A stretch of DNA of 32,179 bases, from NCBI GenBank assembly GCA_025362795.1, contig JANYFE010000023.1:1-32179 (forward strand), in the 5' to 3' direction. The notes under the pieces are model-generated. The model had not been told where the DNA came from. It saw nothing but the letters and a program-made list of their open reading frames with translations, and ran no database searches. Each line of letters starts with the position of its first letter. The stretch's first letter is position 1. Source of the DNA: Rhodobacterales bacterium. Lineage in GTDB: Bacteria; Pseudomonadota; Alphaproteobacteria; Rhodobacterales; Rhodobacteraceae. This document shows, in pieces, positions 25,927-32,179 of this stretch. The position numbers were made by a program, and so were the translations under genes.

Positions 25927-27339
25927 ATGAGATTGCGGGGCGGTTTTCTCAACACGCTGTCCGGGCGTTTTTTGCTGCTGACCGTGGCATTTGTCATGCT
26001 GGCCGAGGTGATGATCTTTGTGCCGTCGATCGCGCGGTTCCGGGCGGATTTCCTGCTGATGCGGTTGAAAGAGGCGCAGATTGCCTCGCTGGCGCAACTG
26101 GCCACCTCGACCGACGTGTCGCCGGAATTACAAGCCGAGCTGTTGAAGAATGCCGCCGTGTTCAACGTGGTTTTGCGGCGCGATCAGGTCCGCCAGCTGA
26201 TCCTGTCTTCGCCCATCCCGTCGCCCATCGCGGCCACGTTTGATCTGCGGATGGCCGGGCCGGTCGAATTGATCCGTGATGCGGCGGCGGCGCTGTTGCA
26301 GCCGGAAAATCAGGTGATCCGGGTGATCGGCAATCCGGTCGAGGATGCCGGTCTGCTGATCGAGATCACGATGGAAAGCGGGCCGCTGCGGACGGCGATG
26401 CTGGACTACGGGCTGCGGATTCTGGCGCTGTCGGCGCTGATTTCGGTCGTGACGGCGTTCTTTTTGTTTCTGGCGGTGCAGCGGCTGATGGTGCTGCCGA
26501 TCCGCCGGGTGGTGCGCCATATGCAAGCCTATGCCGAGGCGCCCGAGGATGCCCGCCGGGTCATCGAACCGAACGCCCGCGTGTCCGAATTGCGGGTGGC
26601 GGAAGAAGCACTGATGGCGATGCAGACCCAGTTGACCGGGGCCCTGCGCCAGAAAGAGCGGTTGGCGCAACTGGGCAGTGCGGTGGCCAAGATCAGCCAT
26701 GATCTGCGCAACATCCTGACCACGGCACAGCTGTTTGCCGACCGGCTGGAGGGCAGCGTGGACCCGACGGTGGCGCGGTCGGCTCCCAAGCTGATCAACT
26801 CCATCGCGCGGGCGGTCAACCTGTGCGAATCGACGCTGGCCTTTGGCAAGGCCGAGGAATTGCCGCCGCGCCTGACGCGGTTTCCGCTGCGCCGACTGGT
26901 CGAGGATCTGGTCGATGGCGAGGGGCTGGTTATTGGAGGACCGGTCACTTGCCTGATCGACGTGCCGCCGGGCCTGACGATCCGCGCCGACAACGAGCAG
27001 TTGCACCGGGTGCTGACCAATCTGGTACGCAACGCCCGCCAGGCGATCGAGGCTGCGGGCGCAGAGGGCACGATCGAGATTTCGGGCGGAGAAAGCGATG
27101 CCGAATGGTGGATCCGGATCGGTGACAGCGGCCCCGGCCTGCCGCCCAAGGCGCGCGAACACCTGTTCGCCGCGTTTCAGGGTTCGGTGCGGCGGGGGGG
27201 GACGGGTTTGGGTCTGGCTATTGCCGCCGAACTGGTCCGCGGCCACGGCGGCAGTCTGGTACTGGCGCGGTCAGACACCGAGGGCACCGAATTCATCATC
27301 CACCTGCCAAAACAGAACGACCCTGCCGAAGCGACATGA
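25927..27339 (+). CDS. Membrane-bound sensor histidine kinase
   Basis: This 470-residue kinase has TM1 at about 13-33, a periplasmic domain at about 35-160, TM2 at about 165-185 and a HAMP-like linker. The phospho-acceptor His258 is in AKISHDLRN. The HATPase has the N box VLTNLVRNARQAI (about 362-374), DSGPG (400-404) and GGTGLGL (424-430). The FRADF-x-x-x-RLKEAQIASLA sensor start recurs in alphaproteobacterial kinases of unknown signal. No response regulator lies beside it. It begins 38 bp after the oxidoreductase gene, so it may sense or be expressed with that pair. An eight-G run (27194-27201) encodes part of the G box. Confidence 0.9.
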   Translation: MRLRGGFLNTLSGRFLLLTVAFVMLAEVMIFVPSIARFRADFLLMRLKEAQIASLAQLATSTDVSPELQAELLKNAAVFNVVLRRDQVRQLILSSPIPSPIAATFDLRMAGPVELIRDAAAALLQPENQVIRVIGNPVEDAGLLIEITMESGPLRTAMLDYGLRILALSALISVVTAFFLFLAVQRLMVLPIRRVVRHMQAYAEAPEDARRVIEPNARVSELRVAEEALMAMQTQLTGALRQKERLAQLGSAVAKISHDLRNILTTAQLFADRLEGSVDPTVARSAPKLINSIARAVNLCESTLAFGKAEELPPRLTRFPLRRLVEDLVDGEGLVIGGPVTCLIDVPPGLTIRADNEQLHRVLTNLVRNARQAIEAAGAEGTIEISGGESDAEWWIRIGDSGPGLPPKAREHLFAAFQGSVRRGGTGLGLAIAAELVRGHGGSLVLARSDTEGTEFIIHLPKQNDPAEAT

Positions 27340-27352
27340 TGGCTTTTCACCC

Positions 27353-27381
27353 TTGCAATGCCCGGCCCTTGCGACTAAATC
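27353..27381 (+). promoter_or_regulatory. Candidate tRNA-Arg promoter
   Basis: TTGCAA (27353-27358) and TAAATC (27376-27381) are 17 bp apart, and the -10 lies 10 bp before the tRNA 5' end. That distance suits a short leader. The hexamer matches are only moderate. Confidence 0.4.
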
Positions 27382-27391
27382 GCCCTCCAGT

Positions 27392-27468
27392 GGATCCATA
27401 GCTCAGCTGGATAGAGCATCAGACTACGAATCTGAGGGTCGGGCGTTCGAATCGCTCTGGGTCCACCA
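27392..27468 (+). tRNA. tRNA-Arg (anticodon ACG)
   Basis: The 77-nt sequence folds as a complete cloverleaf. The acceptor pairs GGATCCA with TGGGTCC (one G-T pair). The D-stem is GCTC/GAGC, the anticodon stem TCAGA/TCTGA with loop CTACGAA (anticodon ACG, read as inosine-CG), and the T-arm GGGCG-TTCGAAT-CGCTC. CCA is encoded. It reads CGU/CGC/CGA codons. A terminator hairpin follows within 10 bp. It marks the boundary between intact core genes and the decayed region to the right. Confidence 0.97.
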
Positions 27469-27476
27469 TGAAATTC

Positions 27477-27513
27477 AAGGGCTTGGGTGGAAACGCCCAA
27501 GCCCTTTGGTTTT
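27477..27513 (+). terminator. Terminator after tRNA-Arg
   Basis: AAGGGCTTGGG (27477-27487) pairs perfectly with CCCAAGCCCTT (27496-27506), an 11-bp stem with an 8-nt loop. It is followed by TGGTTTTGG. It is a clear intrinsic terminator for the tRNA transcript. Confidence 0.8.
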
Positions 27514-27663
27514 GGCAGCGACCACCGGGCTACCGCCCGCTTTGGGCTTGCGGTGGCAAACGGCGTTTGGGGGCCATCAGTCCGGCAGTGGCGACGTGAT
27601 CGTGAAATGGATTGGTGAGCGCGGCCGGTGCAGGCGCAGGTCTGTCGGCATGTTTCGCTAATT

Positions 27664-27676
27664 GTCGAAATTCGAC
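27664..27676. promoter_or_regulatory. Palindrome upstream of the arsR-like remnant, possible operator
   Basis: GTCGAAATTCGAC is a perfect palindrome around a central A, 36 bp before the arsR-like start. ArsR-family repressors bind short AT-centred dyads just upstream of their own genes, so this may be a relic autoregulatory operator. Binding is inferred only. Confidence 0.4.
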
Positions 27677-27712
27677 CTGGCATGACAACCGCGCCGCCCT
27701 GGCGATCTTTCC

Positions 27713-28015
27713 ATGGAGATCGAAATAGCAGCCAAACAGCTTGGATCGCTGGGCCGTCCGACCCGGTTGCGGATGTACCGGACACTGGTGCGGGCCGGGC
27801 AATCCGGTCTTGCCCTGGGCATATTGCAAGACCGGCTTGGCGTGGCGGCTTCGACTTTGTCGCATCATATCAAGCGACTGGTCGAAACCGGGTTGGTCTC
27901 ACAGGAGCGGGTGGCGCGTCGCTGATCTGCCGCGCTGAATATCCGGCGATGCGAGGGCTGATGCGTTATCTGGCGGATGAACACCATGGGGTGCGGTACG
28001 GCTGCGGTTGCATGA
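27713..28015 (+). pseudogene. ArsR-family transcriptional regulator, frameshifted
   Basis: The ATG at 27713 opens EIEIAAKQLGSLGRPTRLRMYR and continues with a winged-helix stretch including VAASTLSHHIKRLVETGLVSQ. This is an ArsR-type DNA-binding domain. The frame stops at 27925 after VARR. The next frame continues the expected sequence as SLICRAEYPAMRGLMRYLADE, so a single-base indel near 27910 broke the gene. The C-terminus is blurred and the 3' limit approximate. The next remnant is a flavoprotein, a common neighbour of such regulators in arsenic-type loci, though no arsenic-specific gene is seen. Confidence 0.7.
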
Positions 28016-28067
28016 GATTTGCTGCCGTCTATTTCGAACCAACCGGTAATATCGAAGCAGTGCAGAA

Positions 28068-28356
28068 ATGATCACGACTGAAACTCTGCCAGTGCCGTCA
28101 CTGGGGCGGGGCCGGTCGATCTTGCCGCCACCCGGCCGGTGGAACGCGGGCTGCCCGTCATCGTCTTTGAAAAAGGCGCTTATGCTGGTGCGGCCATTGC
28201 CGCATGGGGCCATGTCCGGGTGTTTTCGCCCTGGCGTTACAATATCGACGCAGCGGCGGACGCGATGCTGGACGCGGCGGGCTGGCGGAGGCCGGATGAA
28301 GATGACCTGCCGACAGGGGCAGAGATCCTCCGCGACTATCTTAAGTGCAACAAACT
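28068..28356 (+). pseudogene. FAD-dependent oxidoreductase, N-terminal remnant
   Basis: The ATG at 28068 gives ITTETLPV. A shift of frame near 28095 then gives VTGAGPVDLAAT, a damaged version of the GxGPVGLAAA dinucleotide-binding motif. The sequence continues ERGLPVIVFEKGAYAGAAI and WGHVRVFSPWRYNIDAAA, ending at about ILRDYL. Only about 95 of an expected 400-plus residues remain. The 145 bp that follow have no family I recognise. The open frame runs on into the next remnant and makes a false chimera. Confidence 0.65.
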
Positions 28357-28502
28357 GGAACGTGCCGGTAAGCAATGGCAGCCGAAACGCGGCCCCACCA
28401 AGGCCGATCAGGCCGCCACGATCCGGTCAAGCGCGAAACTGTTGCCGACCGCTTGCCTGACGAGGAGCGGCAGACCTATCCTGCCGATCTGGGTGGCCGC
28501 AG

Positions 28503-29368
28503 ATGGACAACCTGCATTCGCGTCGAAAGGTCTTGGCGCTGACGCTGGCGCCTGCGGCGCTGGCGTGCCCGAGGGTTGCACGGGCGCACAGGAGCCGCTG
28601 CGGCCGGGCCTGACCACGGTCTTTCTGGACAATGACGCCGGGGTGATCGCCCGGCTGCGCGCGGCATTGGGGGAGGGCCCGGGGCGCGACTTCGTCCTGG
28701 AGCGGCGGCGGGCCTATCAGGAGATTACCGGGCTGGTGCGGGAAGGTGCCGTCGATGCGGCCTGGATCTGCGGTTATTCTTACCTTCAACCTGAGGATGC
28801 TTTCACGCTGCTTGGTGAGCCGGGCGGGCAGGGAAAACCGCTGTACCGGCCTTATCTGATCACCGCACCCGATGACCCCGCAGTGGCGCTGACCGATCTG
28901 AAGGGGGACGCGCCTGCATTCTTTGACCCCGACAGCAATTCGGGGTGGCTGGTGACGGCAAAGGACCTTGCCCGGATAGGGCCGGAGGTCGAGCCGTTCT
29001 TCGGGCGCACATTGTTCACCTATGGCCACCGCAAAGTGGTTCGCGCGGTGGCGGGAGGGTTGACCAGGTTGGGCAGCGTCGATGGCTATGCGTTGGAGGC
29101 GCTGGCGGTGGTGGAGCCTGCACTGACGGCACGAACCAAGATCATTGCCAAGCCAGCGCTATCGGGGTTCCCGCCTTTCGTCGCCCGCATGGACCGTATC
29201 GCGTCAGAAGTGGTTGTGAGTTGCCGCGACGCGCTTTTGGGCCCGGCCGGCACATCGTCTGGCACGGCCGCACTGGTGTTGTTGCAACGCGATGGTGTGG
29301 TGGCGGGTGATCCATCGCTGTTTGACGGTATCCGCGCCCGGATGCGCGATCTGGTGGCGCCGAAGCAG
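28503..29368 (+). pseudogene. PhnD-like phosphate/phosphonate-type substrate-binding protein, frameshifted
   Basis: The ATG at 28503 starts a signal peptide (NLHSRRKVLALTLAPAALA, ending ARA), but that frame hits TGA. From about 28590 another frame continues the mature protein: LTTVFLDNDAGVIARLRAAL, AYQEITGLVREGAVDAAWICGYSY, FFDPDSNSGWLVTA, FGRTLFTYGHRKVV and a C-terminus ending GIRARMRDL. PhnD-type proteins bind oxyanions or serve as periplasmic sensors for an adjacent kinase, and a kinase remnant follows directly. There is no stop between the two, so they are now fused in frame. Confidence 0.7.
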
Positions 29369-30550
29369 ATGCGGTTTTCGAACCTGTCTTTGTCGATCCG
29401 GGTGCCGCTGATCGCGGCGGGACTTATGGTGCAGCTGGGCATGGTGGCATCGCAGCTGGTCCTGTCGGCGCTTGCACCGGTGCAGGATGCGCGGGCTGGC
29501 GCGGATGCATGCAGCGGGGCTGGCGGTGGTATTGGGGCCATCGGTGCTGCGCCGCAATGTGTGGGAGGTCTATGACACGCTGGACCGGGCCACTGCGGCG
29601 ACGGAGGTGCAGCGCATGGTTCTGACTGTGCTGGCCGACGAGGCCGGACGCGTGATCGCGGCATCCGATCCGCACCGTGCGCCCGTAGACTGCGCTGTTG
29701 CACCCTTGCTGGAGGGTGGGTGCGACCACGGTGACGGGCAGCAGCCCGCATATCCGGGTCAGTGCGCTATTGGTGTATCGGGGCCGCCCGGTCGGAATGA
29801 TTGTCAGCGCGCTTGATGTAAGCGACCTTGTCGCCGAACGTCGGCAAGTCTGGCTGCATCTTTTGTTGTGAAATGCCCTGGCGACAGGGGGTCTTGCGCT
29901 CGGCGGCTATGTGACCAGGCGCCGGATGCTGCGCCCCATGGCGACGCTTGCCACGCATATGGCCGAGGCCACAGGGACGCCTTCGCCGAGTCCTGCCGAC
30001 CAGATTCCAAAAGGCGACACCGGGCTGGGGCGGTTGTCATCTTTGCTGGCGCATGAAATCAACAATCCGCTTGGCGGTCTGCTGAATGCGACCGACACGA
30101 TCCGCAGCTATGCCGACCGTCCCGAGGTCGTCAAGCAATCCGCTGAACTGTTGGACCGTGGTCCGCATCATTTGCGCGACGTGGCCCGTGCCATGCTTGG
30201 ACAGTACTGGCTTGACCGGAGGGGAATGCCGCTCAGCGCCGAAGATTTCGCCGACCTGCGGCTGTTGGTCTAGCCGGAGACGGCACGGATGAAACAGCAA
30301 CTCTTGTGGACGGTTGCCGGGGAGATTCAAAGTTTACGATTTTACCGCGGCCTCTGTGCGGCAGATTGTGCTGAACCTGTTGCTGAACGCGTCGGCTGCG
30401 GCGGCAGAGGGCGGCGTGATCGGTTTTGCGGTGACGCAGGGCAAGGAAAGTTTGCCTAAGACTATCACCGACAGTGGTCCGGGAATGGGGGAGTTTACCT
30501 TGATGCGGCGGCTGACCTCGGAGCCGGTGCAGCCCGGTGGCGGCGTTGGA
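29369..30550 (+). pseudogene. Sensor histidine kinase, multiply disrupted
   Basis: The start at 29369 reads MRFSNLSLSIRVPLIAAGLM (TM1). A frameshift near 29500 leads to SVLRRNVWEVYDTLDRATAA, and another near 29720 to VSALDVSDLVAERRQVWLHLL. A TGA follows in that frame at 29869-29871 inside TM2. PKGDTGLGRLSSLLAHEINNPLGG holds the phospho-acceptor His, but most of the HAMP linker before it is deleted. After a stop near 30270 and more damage, RQIVLNLLLNAS (N box) and TDSGPGMG survive, ending at about PVQPGGGVG. At least four lesions make it non-functional. Confidence 0.75.
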
Positions 30551-30559
30551 GCGGACGGC

Positions 30560-31044
30560 AGGCGCTGCGGCTATTGTGCCCATCGCCATTGGGACCGACA
30601 CCGGGGGTTCGATCCGCATCCCTGCGGCCTTCAACGGGGTGGTCGGTTACAAAGCCTCCACCCGACATTGCCCGATGGCCGGGGTGTTGCCGCTGTCGCG
30701 CACGCTGGACAGGCCGGGGCCTTTGGCGCACAGCGTCGAGGATTGTGTTCTGGTGGACAGCGCGTTGCGCGGTCTGCATACGCCCGATGCGCCGCCGCGC
30801 CAGTCTGGATTTCGTCATTCCTGACGCTGTCATGTTTGACACGCTGTCGCCTGCCGCAGCCGCCAACTTTCAGGCTGCGGTCACCCGACTTGCGGAGGCT
30901 GGGGCACGGCTTCGGCAGATCGCGCTGCCAGACCTTTCCCAAACGCTCGACCTCATCAGCCGCCGCGCCGCTCTGGTCGCCATCGAGGCACTGGACTTGC
31001 ACTGGAATCGCCTGCATGGCCCGGATGCGGCTTGGATCGACGCC
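30560..31044 (+). pseudogene. Amidase-signature family hydrolase, truncated and frameshifted
   Basis: The frame contains AIGTDTGGSIRIPAAFNGVV followed by GYKAST. This is the amidase signature with the catalytic Ser of the Ser-cisSer-Lys triad. The N-terminal half, including the catalytic Lys, is missing and replaced by the kinase remnant. Near 30800 the frame ends (SGFRHS stop) and another frame resumes with LDFVIPDAVMFDTLSPAAAA and ALDLHWNRLHGPDAAWID. The C-terminus then runs without a stop into an unrelated flavoenzyme sequence at about 31045. Confidence 0.7.
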
Positions 31045-31420
31045 CCGAGTGTTACGGAACGGCATGAGGTCGCCGACGGCTTTGCGGCGGGGGCCAGACG
31101 TGCCGTCGATGCTGGCGCGGACCGGGTCGAGGTTCATGGCGCAAATGGCTACTTGCTTTGGCAGTTCATCAACCCGGAAACCAATTTGCGAACCGACGAT
31201 TACGGCGGTTCCCCGGAAAACAACATCCGTTTTGCCAAACTGGCGGGCGAAAAGGTCCGCGCCGCCATCGGTCCTTCAAGGTGATTGTCTTGCGCCTGTC
31301 GCAGGACGGTGTCGATGATTTCGGGGGGGCCTGGCCGGGCACAGATTATGCAGAGGCGATCGGCGCTGCCCTGAAGGGTTCGGCCTATGACGCACTGCAT
31401 CGTGCCAGTTTCAAGGACCT
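31045..31420 (+). pseudogene. Old Yellow Enzyme (NADH:flavin oxidoreductase) fragment
   Basis: The stretch AGARRAVDAGADRVEVHGANG, continued by YLLWQFINPETNLRTDDYGGS, is the central OYE barrel region with its conserved HGAxGYL and NxRTDxYGG motifs. It ends in PENNIRFAKLAGEKVRAAIG. A frameshift near 31275 then gives FKVIVLRLSQDGVDDFGG, the following barrel strand, and ALKGSAYDALHRASF. Neither the N-terminal FMN-binding part nor the C-terminus is present. It is fused in frame to the amidase remnant on its left. Confidence 0.7.
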
Positions 31421-31447
31421 TGACAACCGTCAGACAGGTGACACCAC

Positions 31448-31609
31448 CCCGACGTGGCGGGCCGTCCGCTGGTTCTGTTGCGGCTGGAACGCCTGATCGC
31501 GTATATTTCCCAGCACTCCGGCGTCGAACGGGCCCCGTTCGAGACGATTGCAGACGATTTCCGCAAGCGTTGCCCATTCGCGGGCGCCGCCCGTCCAGAC
31601 GTGATCTGA
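31448..31609 (+). pseudogene. Polysaccharide deacetylase-like C-terminal fragment
   Basis: The frame ending at TGA 31607-31609 reads HPDVAGRPLVLLRLERLIAYI, continuing to FETIADDFRKRCPF. The HPxxxGRP...LLxLERLI pattern is typical of the last strand and helix of NodB-like and allantoinase-type polysaccharide deacetylases. Catalytic metal-binding motifs lie further N-terminal in that family and are absent here. No start codon or ribosome site suits this piece, so it is a remnant joined to the OYE fragment by deletion. Confidence 0.55.
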
Positions 31610-31762
31610 TCAAATGGCGGGTGCCGGGCAACCGGCACCCGCATTCCGAAAGGCTGAAAGAGGCGCAACGCCTGTGGCAACCCCGCCGCCCCCGGTCACT
31701 GGACGAAAGCTGGTGCCGATACCGCCGGCGACCGTCCGCGCGCCCGCTGTCACCGCGCCGGA

Positions 31763-31954
31763 CTGCTGAAAAAGGTGCTGCGCCCCTATGGCCTGACAGC
31801 CCATGACGGCGGCATGGTGCCGGGCATCCAGATGGACTCCCTGTCGGGCAACCAGACAATCGTGCCGGACCTCGGGGCGCTTTGGGCCGAGGCGGAACGG
31901 CTTATTGGCCACCCGATTGATCCTTTGGACCCGGCCTTCCTGAATGACGACTGA
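31763..31954 (+). pseudogene. Unrecognised protein, C-terminal remnant
   Basis: A frame ending at TGA 31952-31954 reads LLKKVLRPYGLTAHDGGMVP and ends ERLIGHPIDPLDPAFLNDD. It has the composition of a real protein: codon use is normal, the sequence looks folded and the end is acidic. I do not recognise the family. The sequence upstream (31610-31762) has no continuous frame with protein character, so the N-terminus is gone or frameshifted. The stop overlaps the start region of the CobW-type gene, which suggests the two were once an operon. Confidence 0.4.
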
Positions 31955-32042
31955 ACCTGCAGATGGCCGGATACGACTGACGGTGCTGGGCGGCGATCTG
32001 GGGTCGGGCAAAACCACCTGTCAGCGACACCATCTGCATCTA
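31944..32042 (+). pseudogene. CobW/P47K-family GTPase, N-terminus cut by IS630
   Basis: The ATG at 31944 gives TTEPADGRIRLTVLGGDLGS followed by GKTT. This is the P-loop start of CobW-type G3E GTPases, which act as metal chaperones. The ATG overlaps the preceding remnant's end. After about 32 residues the coding sequence meets the inverted repeat of an IS630-family element at a TA dinucleotide (32041-32042). Whether the rest of the gene survives beyond the element cannot be seen. Confidence 0.6.
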
Positions 32043-32179
32043 GAGCGTGTCGTCATTCGTCTGATTCAGGATTCCCAGGTTGAGAGGTTTGTGATTCTCT
32101 GACCCTGCCAGCTATTGGGGGTCGTGATGGGCAAACCACATCCTATCGAGTTACGCAGTCGTGTGATCGCCTTTGTTGA
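32041..32179 (+). mobile_element. IS630-family insertion sequence, left end (truncated by window end)
   Basis: GAGCGTGTCGTCATTCG begins right after a TA dinucleotide at 32041-32042. IS630/Tc1-type elements insert at TA and duplicate it. A transposase start follows at 32127. The right end is outside the window. The insertion lies inside the CobW-type gene. Confidence 0.65.
32127..32179 (+). CDS. IS630-family transposase, N-terminal fragment
   Basis: The 17 complete codons read MGKPHPIELRSRVIAFV. This is the opening of the helix-turn-helix domain of IS630 transposases (pattern LRxRVxxxV). The frame is open to the end of the window. The ATG at 32127 is the only suitable start and has a G-rich stretch upstream. 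Confidence 0.7.
   Translation, partial: MGKPHPIELRSRVIAFV

Noticed and set aside
27713-28071. An arsenic resistance operon
   Set aside because: Only an ArsR-type domain and a flavoprotein fragment are present; no arsenate reductase, efflux pump or methyltransferase is seen.
31614-31768. Short proline-rich open frame starting at ATG 31614
   Set aside because: It has no ribosome site or family similarity, and it ends at a stop where the neighbouring frame takes up protein-like sequence.
1-32179. CRISPR array, toxin-antitoxin pair, prophage or known defence genes
   Set aside because: No regularly spaced repeats, no small toxin-antitoxin pairs and no phage or defence families were recognised on either strand.

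Overview
The window looks like a chromosomal contig from an alphaproteobacterium of the Rhodobacteraceae (Rhodobacterales). This rests on GC-rich codon use, the tail of the spc/alpha ribosomal operon with a zinc-type adenylate kinase between secY and rpsM, a complete aapJQMP amino-acid ABC operon, an ATP12 chaperone gene, and the rpmH-rnpA-yidD...yidC-MOSC-engB-argB order. Both ends lie in insertion sequences: an IS3-family right end at about 1-140 and an IS630-family left end from 32041. The contig therefore probably stops where repeats stopped the assembly.

Layout. (1) 344-5701, + strand: rplO, secY, adk, rpsM (TTG start), rpsK, rpoA, rplQ, broken up by hairpins and ended by a clear terminator. 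(2) 5857-9314, +: rarA, then the ATGA-coupled crcB, rluC-like gene and ATP12. (3) 9526-14117, +: aapJ, aapQ, aapM, aapP, with hairpins in the aapJ leader and after aapJ. (4) 14179-16314, -: SixA-like phosphatase, small Fe-S protein, argB; then an SDR gene on + (16524-17255) divergent from argB. (5) 17252-23450, - strand, transcribed from rpmH: rpmH, rnpA, yidD, an EAL phosphodiesterase gene, yidC, a MOSC gene and engB. (6) 23734-27339, +: VTT/TVP38 membrane protein, FAD disulfide oxidoreductase and an orphan-looking sensor histidine kinase. (7) 27392-27468: tRNA-Arg(ACG).

The most unusual part is 27.7-32.04 kb, immediately after the tRNA. It is a chain of eroded, frameshifted and deleted gene remnants: arsR-like regulator, FAD oxidoreductase, PhnD-like binding protein, sensor kinase, amidase, Old Yellow Enzyme, polysaccharide deacetylase tail, an unrecognised tail, and a CobW-type GTPase start cut by IS630. 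Several remnants lie in the same open frame and give long chimeric ORFs that an automatic annotator would report as proteins.

I did not find a convincing new multi-gene system. The best leads are the decayed island beside the tRNA, a near-perfect 24-bp palindrome between argB and the SDR gene, an EAL gene with a ruined GGDEF motif sitting inside the rnpA-yidC cluster, the VTT/oxidoreductase pair, and an 8-G tract inside the ATP-binding domain of the sensor kinase. All statements come from reading the sequence; no database search was run.
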